A DNA stretch of 11,424 nt, taken from assembly GCA_948467695.1 (NCBI GenBank), contig CAOKFJ010000032.1:1-11424 (forward strand). Direction: 5' to 3'. This stretch comes from an uncultured Allobaculum sp. (GTDB lineage Bacteria; Bacillota_I; Bacilli_A; Erysipelotrichales; Erysipelotrichaceae). The position numbers and the translations under genes were made by a program. Positions 6,396 through 11,424 of the stretch are shown in pieces (the first letter of the stretch is position 1; every line of letters starts with the position of its first letter). Below the pieces are notes generated by a model. It did no database searches, had not been told where the DNA came from, and saw nothing but the letters and a program-made list of their open reading frames with translations.

Positions 6396-7274
6396 ATGAA
6401 AATGAATTCGAAAAGCGCACCTTCGCAGAATGCGGGCGAAAAGAAGAAATGGGTCAACCCGTTTCGATTCACCTCTCTGTTCAAGCCGATGGTGTACATG
6501 GCGATCTTCTGCATCGCTTACGCCTTCGGGTATCTGAGCTTTATCAACATTAGTGCCGGAATGAGCCAGATCGCCGCTCTGCTTTGCGGGGCGCTGATTC
6601 TTTCTGTATTCGGCGTAGCGCTCTATTTTGTGTGCACTCTTGTATGGGGCAAAAAAAGAGCGACGCTTGGCGCAAAGAAAATCGCGCATGTGTGGATTGT
6701 CTGCCTTGTGCTTGCGCTGTTTACCTCTTTTGGCATCGGACCGCTCGCGTATGCGGGAGGCAATACGCTGATGCTGATCGCCGGCGCAGTGCTCGGGCTT
6801 GTCATGCTTCTGTTCGCGCTCCCGACACTTATTCTGTTTTTCTATGCGGTATACAGCGGTCATGAAAGCTGGAACGATCAGATTCTTGCGGTGATGGACT
6901 ACTGGAAATCCAATCCGATGCGCATCATCAACTACTGGCTTGTAATCTTTCTGATCATGTACCTGTGGGACAACATGCTTGCCGGTCCATTGTATTCGGC
7001 TGGCGCATTCGACGCTCCGGCGCTGTTTTCCAATCTGATGTATCTCAGCCAGCCGGGAACGTTTACGATCCTGCTGCTGATGAACGGCACGGCGCAGGTC
7101 ACCGAACTGGTGATGCTGACGACGATGGGCGCGATTATCCTGGTCTTTCTTTCCTGCAACACCATCAGCTGGATCGGTCATGTATGCAAAGCGGCAGAGC
7201 TGACTACGCTGGAAGCCGCAAAAGAAACAAAAGCCGAAAAGACGGATAAAATCCGTAAAAAGAATCAGAAATAA
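6396..7274 (+). CDS. Multi-pass membrane protein of unknown function
   Basis: I do not recognise this 292-residue protein. It begins with a hydrophilic stretch of about 28 residues rich in Lys and Ser. Hydrophobic segments follow at roughly 31-52, 57-82, 97-120, 123-152, 176-195 and 221-258, so about six membrane helices, and then a Lys/Glu-rich cytoplasmic-type tail. Between helices 4 and 5 is a polar loop with SGHESWNDQILAVMDYWKSN. No transporter or enzyme motif stands out. ATG 6396 is preceded by GAGGAA (6385-6390) at good spacing; ATG 6402 is an alternative. A small hairpin, CTCCT-TTG-AGGAG (6369-6381), just upstream hides a second AGGAG. TATAAA at 6355-6360 is a possible -10 box. recG starts 60 bases downstream with no terminator between, so they may share a transcript. 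Confidence 0.8.
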   Translation: MKMNSKSAPSQNAGEKKKWVNPFRFTSLFKPMVYMAIFCIAYAFGYLSFINISAGMSQIAALLCGALILSVFGVALYFVCTLVWGKKRATLGAKKIAHVWIVCLVLALFTSFGIGPLAYAGGNTLMLIAGAVLGLVMLLFALPTLILFFYAVYSGHESWNDQILAVMDYWKSNPMRIINYWLVIFLIMYLWDNMLAGPLYSAGAFDAPALFSNLMYLSQPGTFTILLLMNGTAQVTELVMLTTMGAIILVFLSCNTISWIGHVCKAAELTTLEAAKETKAEKTDKIRKKNQK

Positions 7275-7287
7275 ACTATAGGGAATA

Positions 7288-7303
7288 ACCGCATACAAGC
7301 GGT
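7288..7303 (+). other. Small hairpin before recG
   Basis: ACCGC (7288-7292) and GCGGT (7299-7303) form a 5-bp stem with a 6-base loop in the 60-base gap upstream of recG. No T run follows, so it is not a terminator. It may be chance. Confidence 0.2.
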
Positions 7304-7334
7304 CATCAGAAAGGATAAGGCTGAGAACTAGACT

Positions 7335-9320
7335 ATGAGTACAGATCTGGATCATCTCAAACTGTCCCCATCCCAGAAAACCTTTCTCGCCAAGCGAAAC
7401 ATCAAAACTCTTGATCAGCTTCTTCATACTTATCCCTACCGCTACTCGAAAGTCGAGCCGCCATCCGAGTGGAAAGAGGGGGAAGAAGTTCTGTTTTGCG
7501 GACGAATTGAACGAAGCGAAAAAGCCCACATGGTTTCCGGCCAGAAAGGGGTAATTCGCTTTTTTGTTTCTGCCTGGGACAGAACCATCGACGTATCGGT
7601 CTTTTTTCAGGGCTACTATCCCCAGTTTCCGCCCGGAAAAGACATTACCGTCTGCGGCACCTGCACGGCATCGGGCAAAGTGCGCGCGACGTGGACCAGC
7701 TTTCAGACACTCGATGAAGGCGTGGTTTTATATCCCCACTATTCGCTGCCGGCGAAAACCAGACGCGATACAATGCTTCGCATTATGAAAAAAGCGCTCC
7801 CTCATGCAGGGGAGCTTGAAGACCGCGTTCCGGCAAGGCTGCGCCGGAAATATCATCTGCCATCGCTCAAGCAGGCGCTTGCGCTCGTGCATCATCCCGC
7901 CAACGAAGCCGAACTGGCAGCAGGCGTGCGCGCGATGAAATACGAGGAGTTTCTAAGCTTTCACTGCGCCAGACTTGCGCAGTCCCAAAGACAGTCGAAA
8001 ACACCGCGCATGTTTGACCGATCGCTCATCGATGAAAAAATCGCCACGCTGCCCTATACGCTCACCGCGGATCAGCAAGGCGCGCTTGAAGATATTCTGG
8101 ATGATATGAACAAAGACACGGTTATGTATCGTCTGGTGCAGGGTGATGTCGGCTGCGGCAAGACCGCGGTGACGGCTATGGCGCTGTACGCCTGCGCGCT
8201 GTCCGGCAAACAGGCGACTCTGCTTGCGCCGACAGAACTGCTCGCCCGACAGCACGCCAAAACGCTGGAAGGATTCGGTATTGAAGCCAGTCTTCTGTGC
8301 GCTTCGATGCCGAAAAAAGAAAAGAACAAGGTGCTCAAGGGGCTGAAAGAAGGCAGTGTGCAGATTGTGGTCGGCACGCATTCGCTGTTTCAAAGCGGTG
8401 TCGAGTTCGACCGTCTTGGTCTTGTGGCAGCGGATGAACAGCACCGCTTTGGCGTTCTGCAAAGACGAGCGCTGATCGAAAAGGGAAGCGAAGCGGATGT
8501 GCTTCTGCTCAGCGCGACCCCCATTCCCCGAACAGCCGCGCACTTTTTATATGGCGATATCGATCTTTCCTCGATTCGTACGCAGCCGCCAGGAAGACAG
8601 CCGGTCAAAACGAAAGCGTATTTCTCCTCGAGCATGAAACCGGCGCTGCCGCGCATTATCGAGGGCATTGAGCAGGAAGGACGGCAGGTGTATGTTGTCT
8701 GTCCCGCGATTGAAGACAATGAAGAAACCGCTCTGCACAGCGCTCAGTCCATTTTCGAGGGCATGCAGCAGGTACTTGGATCACGCTTTTCGATTGATCT
8801 GCTTCACGGACGCATGAAGCCGGCGCAGAAAGAAGAAATCATGGCGCGCTTCGCGAGCGGTCAGACACAGATTCTTGTCTCGACAACCGTCATCGAAGTG
8901 GGCATCGATGTCTCGAACGCGACGATGATGGTTATCTACGACGCGCACCGATTCGGTCTTTCTACGCTTCATCAGCTTCGCGGAAGATGCGCGCGCGGAA
9001 AGCTGCAGGGCGAATGCTATTTGCTCAGCTCCTCAAAAAATCCCGAAGCCCGCTACCGTTTAGGCAAAATGGAACAGATTCAGGACGGCTTCGAACTTGC
9101 CCGGCTCGATCTTGAACTGCGAGGCCCCGGCGATCTGCTTGGAACAAGACAGTCCGGCTTGCCGGCATTTATTCTGGGCGATGCGGGAAAAGATCTTGCG
9201 ATGATGGACTGCTGCGCAAACGACGCAAGAGAGATTCTCGACCATCCGGAGGATCTCGACAACCACGCCATGCTCAAAGCCGTGCGTCAGGCGATTGAGC
9301 AGAGTGTCTATCTCGACTGA
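7335..9320 (+). CDS. recG: ATP-dependent DNA helicase RecG
   Basis: RecG remodels stalled replication forks and branched DNA such as Holliday junctions and R-loops. The 661-residue product is slightly shorter than the usual 670-700. An N-terminal OB-fold wedge domain (roughly 40-150, with GEEVLFCGRIERSE) is followed by two helicase lobes. These show LTADQQGALEDI, Walker A GDVGCGKT (270-277), the RecG-type DEQH box (367-370) in ADEQHRFGVLQR, SATPIPRT (393-400), STTVIEVGIDVSNATMMVI, and motif VI QLRGRCARG (547-555). The C-terminus has LELRGPGDLLGTRQSGLPAF, typical of RecG. Motif VI normally reads QLRGRVGRG; here the second glycine is alanine, though both arginines are kept. ATG 7335 is the first in-frame start after a stop at 7329-7331; the ribosome binding site is weak, with AAGG 14 bases and GAGA about 8 bases upstream. 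Confidence 0.96.
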   Translation: MSTDLDHLKLSPSQKTFLAKRNIKTLDQLLHTYPYRYSKVEPPSEWKEGEEVLFCGRIERSEKAHMVSGQKGVIRFFVSAWDRTIDVSVFFQGYYPQFPPGKDITVCGTCTASGKVRATWTSFQTLDEGVVLYPHYSLPAKTRRDTMLRIMKKALPHAGELEDRVPARLRRKYHLPSLKQALALVHHPANEAELAAGVRAMKYEEFLSFHCARLAQSQRQSKTPRMFDRSLIDEKIATLPYTLTADQQGALEDILDDMNKDTVMYRLVQGDVGCGKTAVTAMALYACALSGKQATLLAPTELLARQHAKTLEGFGIEASLLCASMPKKEKNKVLKGLKEGSVQIVVGTHSLFQSGVEFDRLGLVAADEQHRFGVLQRRALIEKGSEADVLLLSATPIPRTAAHFLYGDIDLSSIRTQPPGRQPVKTKAYFSSSMKPALPRIIEGIEQEGRQVYVVCPAIEDNEETALHSAQSIFEGMQQVLGSRFSIDLLHGRMKPAQKEEIMARFASGQTQILVSTTVIEVGIDVSNATMMVIYDAHRFGLSTLHQLRGRCARGKLQGECYLLSSSKNPEARYRLGKMEQIQDGFELARLDLELRGPGDLLGTRQSGLPAFILGDAGKDLAMMDCCANDAREILDHPEDLDNHAMLKAVRQAIEQSVYLD

Positions 9321-9346
9321 TGCGCCAAAGAGCATGAAAACTCAGG

Positions 9347-9419
9347 TACAATAGACAAGACTGGCAGCCTTTCGGCGCAGTCGGAACGATCCGGCAAGCG
9401 CTGATACGGATGCTTTTTT
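9347..9419 (+). promoter_or_regulatory. Candidate promoter and structured leader with U run
   Basis: TACAAT at 9347-9352 is a plausible -10 box, with no good -35. The transcript would start near 9359, exactly where GACTG (9359-9363) pairs with CAGTC (9378-9382), with an inner GCC/GGC stem and a 4-base loop. A second element, ATCCG (9389-9393) with CGGAT (9407-9411), is followed two bases later by six Ts (9414-9419). The order stem, linker, second stem and U run before a ribosome binding site resembles an attenuator or small riboregulator, but the second stem is short. It matches no riboswitch class I know. Confidence 0.3.
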
Positions 9420-9458
9420 GGATGTAAATGAAAATATGAAAACAAGAAGGAGAGTATG

Positions 9459-9788
9459 ATGCCGACAATGCGCGAAGAGGTTCTGGAACACGGACGTGAA
9501 CTGGGACGTGAAGAACTTGAAGATGAATTTCTGAGAAGCGGTGAATTTCTGGAACGCTATGCCAATGAATACGCCGACAACTATATGAAAGGATTTATTC
9601 GATCGGTATACGAAACGGGAATCGAGCAGATTGAAGCCGAAGGAATGGAAGTCACAGACGAGACGATTGATGCGCTTCTCTGGCTCATTCTCGAACAGAC
9701 ACAGGAGCCTCTGGAGATGATTATCGGCTCTCTGGATCTGCCCTTAAACGAAAAGCTCGCTTTGCAGAAACGCTACAGCGAGCAGTAA
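9459..9788 (+). CDS. Small acidic protein of unknown function
   Basis: This 109-residue protein is rich in Glu and appears almost wholly helical, with no membrane segment, cysteine cluster or signal peptide, so it is probably cytoplasmic. It starts with repeated charged turns (REEVLEHGRELGREELEDEF) and continues with FLERYANEYADNYMKGFIRSVYETGIEQIEAEG. The end, LPLNEKLALQKRYSEQ, follows a hydrophobic helix. The GIEQIEAEGMEV style recalls the C-terminal helices of Rpn/PD-(D/E)XK transposase-like proteins, but there is no nuclease domain, so this is a weak resemblance. AAGGAG (9447-9452) is six bases from ATG 9459 and three from ATG 9456; I prefer 9459. It follows recG by 138 bases with its own possible leader and ends before a terminator. 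Function unknown. Confidence 0.75.
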   Translation: MPTMREEVLEHGRELGREELEDEFLRSGEFLERYANEYADNYMKGFIRSVYETGIEQIEAEGMEVTDETIDALLWLILEQTQEPLEMIIGSLDLPLNEKLALQKRYSEQ

Positions 9789-9877
9789 ACGGAGCGGTAA
9801 ACACGGAAAATCGAAGGTTGAAATCTTCTTGAAGGATAGTTGGAAAACACTCGACTAATCCGTTTTGAACAAAAATG

Positions 9878-9911
9878 AAAACCCGCAGGCGGATATTACC
9901 TGCGGTTTTTT
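9878..9911 (+). terminator. Rho-independent terminator after the small acidic protein
   Basis: CCGCAGG (9883-9889) pairs with CCTGCGG (9899-9905) around a 9-base loop and is followed by TTTTTT (9906-9911). AAAA upstream could pair with part of the T run if one C is bulged. It closes the plus-strand gene series that began at 5187. Confidence 0.85.
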
Positions 9912-10203
9912 GTTGCTTCGAAGATATTGCATTGCGGTCCGAAAAATGAGAACGTTTGTAATATCTGTGCCTATCGTGAGAAAAAGAGGCGGAAAACGTT
10001 CGGTTTTTACGAAAAAAGAAGAATTTTTGGTGAAAAACGGTAAAATCCGTTTTTCAAATTCACCAAATTTTTTCCAAAAGTCGGCAAATCGAAAAGAAGT
10101 ATAGGAATATGCGGGTTTTCATCTTATTATAGGTACATATGGTAAGCGTTTGCATTGAGCCCGAACAATGCAGGTGCGATCAAAGAAAGAGAGAAGGAAA
10201 GAA
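9912..10203 (+). promoter_or_regulatory. Long upstream region of the repeat-protein gene
   Basis: This stretch holds no convincing gene. It contains two AACGTT palindromes 44 bases apart (9951-9956 and 9995-10000), part of the 8-bp inverted repeat GAACGTTT/AAACGTTC; a large hairpin at 10026-10072; an AT-rich TATTAT box at 10125-10130 as a possible -10; and a 7-bp stem TGCATTG/CAATGCA (10151-10157 and 10166-10172) likely to lie in the mRNA leader. The region looks regulatory, with a leader before the secreted-protein gene. No -35 box is clear. Confidence 0.4.
10026..10072 (+). other. Two-part hairpin followed by T run
   Basis: GAAAAACGG and CCGTTTTTC form a perfect 9-bp stem with loop TAAAAT. 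Alternatively the outer arms TTTGGTGAA and TTCACCAAA pair, with a shortened inner stem. ATTTTTTCC follows. It may be a second terminator behind the one at 9878-9911, or part of a leader with alternative folds. Confidence 0.4.
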
Positions 10204-11424
10204 ATGAAAAGCAAGAAGCTCAGAAGAGGGATGACTGCATTGCTGTCGTTGTCTCTCACAGCCACCCTTCCGGGTGTTCAAGCGCTGAGTGTTGTTGCAC
10301 AGGAAGCTCCTCCGGTGCCGTTCACTCCGTTTGACGAGAGCAGTTCCGATGAAGGAACCAATGCGAACTCAGGTCAGTTCGAAGAGATGGATCCCGAAGA
10401 AGGCTTTTTCACAGCACTCAATCGGCTCAATCTCAGAGAAGCTGTACGCTTTGATACCGTTCTGCTCAACGACGCAATCGACTACGCTGAAGAGCAGAAA
10501 GCTGCCGAAAACTACGGCAAGCTGAATCTTATGGTTAAAAAACAGTTTGACGATGCACTCGCAGCTGCCAAACTGGTTGCCGCAAATCCCGGGGAAACAG
10601 AAGAAGTTATGGGAGCGTGGGAAGCACTGCTCAATGCCTGCCACCTGCTTGACTTTACTGCTGACAAAACCGGACTTGATGCGCTCATCAAAGAATGCGA
10701 TGCCATCGATCCTGCAGACCATGCAGACGATCCCGCATGGCCCGCATTTGAAGCAGCGCTCACAGAAGCTAAAGAAGTTCTGGCAAGCGAAACCGCTCTG
10801 GATGCGTCCATCGAAGCTGCTGTAGCCAAACTGACTGAAGCAAAAGGAAATCTCGAGAATGGAGAAGTTGTTGTAGTGAACAAAGCTCTGCTCGAAAAAG
10901 CTGTTGCATATGCCGAAGCTGCCGATAAGACAGATGTACATCCTGTTGTTATCGAAGCGCTCAACCAGGCAGTTACAGAAGCCAAAGCCGTACTTGGAAA
11001 AGAGAACGCTACTCAGGATGAAATCAATGCAGCCTGGGAAAAACTCGTTAAGGCGATCCAGTACCTCGACTTCAAAGCAAACAAAGATGCACTTAATGCT
11101 CTGATCGACGAATGCAAAGCCGTTGATGAAAGCAAATATGAAAAAGATGCCAACTGGGATGCATTCCAGAAAGCAATCACAGACGCTGAAGCAGTCCGCG
11201 ACAACGAACTCGCTCTGCAGGGAAGCATTGATGCAGCAATCGTTGCTCTGAATGCTGCAAAAGCTGCTCTGACACCTGCTGGCGGCGAAGTTACCGAAGT
11301 CAACAAATCTCTGCTCAACGTTGCCATCGAAGAAGCCAAAGCCGCTCAGAACGCAGATGACTACGATACAGTCAACGAAGTGGTTAAAGCCAAATTCGAA
11401 GAAGCACTCGCTAAAGCTGAAGAA
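10204..11424 (+). CDS. Secreted cell-surface repeat protein with FIVAR-like domains (N-terminal part)
   Basis: The frame is open for 407 codons to the window edge with no stop, so the C-terminus and any wall anchor are missing. Residues 1-32 form a signal peptide: basic MKSKKLRRG, a hydrophobic core, and likely cleavage after Ala 27 or Ala 32. A short acidic, Ser/Pro-containing linker follows. From about residue 86 the protein is alpha-helical repeats like FIVAR domains, with hallmarks such as KALLEKAVAYAEAA, FEAALTEAKEVL and AWEALLNA. Units come in pairs, and the pair recurs with its LL at residues 87, 229 and 370, a period of 142 then 141 residues. Such proteins of Gram-positive bacteria are surface adhesins or glycan-binding enzymes; which one this is depends on the missing part. 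AAGGAA lies just before the ATG. Codon use differs from the neighbours: alanine is mostly GCT, GCA or GCC, with only about eight GCG. Confidence 0.85.
   Translation, partial: MKSKKLRRGMTALLSLSLTATLPGVQALSVVAQEAPPVPFTPFDESSSDEGTNANSGQFEEMDPEEGFFTALNRLNLREAVRFDTVLLNDAIDYAEEQKAAENYGKLNLMVKKQFDDALAAAKLVAANPGETEEVMGAWEALLNACHLLDFTADKTGLDALIKECDAIDPADHADDPAWPAFEAALTEAKEVLASETALDASIEAAVAKLTEAKGNLENGEVVVVNKALLEKAVAYAEAADKTDVHPVVIEALNQAVTEAKAVLGKENATQDEINAAWEKLVKAIQYLDFKANKDALNALIDECKAVDESKYEKDANWDAFQKAITDAEAVRDNELALQGSIDAAIVALNAAKAALTPAGGEVTEVNKSLLNVAIEEAKAAQNADDYDTVNEVVKAKFEEALAKAEE

Noticed and set aside
6294..7529. Long open frame (411 codons) on the minus strand opposite the membrane protein and recG start
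   Set aside because: It crosses two well-supported plus-strand genes, has low-complexity basic composition and shows no recognisable domain.
9865..10104. 79-codon frame after the acidic-protein gene, with an inner ATG start near 9946
   Set aside because: It runs through a rho-independent terminator and a large hairpin, has no ribosome binding site, and shows noise-like composition.
10512..11339. Minus-strand frames rich in Ser and Ala opposite the repeat protein
   Set aside because: They are the antisense of alanine- and glutamate-rich helical repeats; the plus frame has a signal peptide and ordered repeats.
10459..11424. Possible DNA-level tandem repeat or CRISPR-like array
   Set aside because: The periodicity is in the protein, at about 425 bases per unit with diverged DNA, not short identical repeats with spacers.

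Overview
The window looks like a chromosomal segment of a Gram-positive bacterium of the Firmicutes/Bacillota, perhaps the Erysipelotrichia. The reasons are strong AGGAGG-type ribosome binding sites, an ECF vitamin-transporter S component, an S66-family protein of the kind seen in clostridia-like bacteria, and a secreted protein built from FIVAR-like repeats. This placement is inference from protein style; there is no rRNA or other decisive marker. Base composition is moderate (near 50% GC by eye). I see no rRNA, tRNA, CRISPR array, insertion sequence, phage gene or attachment site, so most of the window reads as ordinary core genome with a surface-protein gene at its right end.

Layout. 1-217 (minus) is the N-terminal part of a GntR/MocR-type regulator, divergent from an ECF S component (341-898, plus). 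They share a short intergenic region with a palindromic TATACT box and a cluster of GATC motifs. Then come a possible 24-residue reading frame (974-1048) and ispD of the MEP isoprenoid pathway (1073-1726), closed by a strong terminator (1833-1867). A CtpE-like P-type ATPase (about 1942-4320) faces a cyclophilin (4429-4917, minus), and the two share one bidirectional terminator (4357-4386).

From 5187 to 9788 all genes lie on the plus strand: an S66 (LD-carboxypeptidase/MccF-like) protein whose nucleophile position appears to be alanine, an unrecognised multi-pass membrane protein, recG, and a small acidic protein preceded by a structured leader. A terminator follows at 9878-9911. A 415-base intergenic stretch with a large hairpin and paired AACGTT palindromes leads to the start of a secreted repeat protein (10204 to the window end, incomplete), which has 141-142-residue superrepeats and different codon use from its neighbours.

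Functionally the genes are mostly independent housekeeping units: vitamin uptake with its probable regulator, isoprenoid precursor synthesis, cation transport, protein folding, replication-fork repair and cell-surface display. I found no convincing new multi-gene system. The points most worth a second look are the possible loss of the catalytic serine in the S66 protein, the structured leader upstream of the 109-residue protein, the altered RecG motif VI, the TATA-like boxes lying 4-8 bases before start codons, and the repeat surface protein with its regulatory upstream region.
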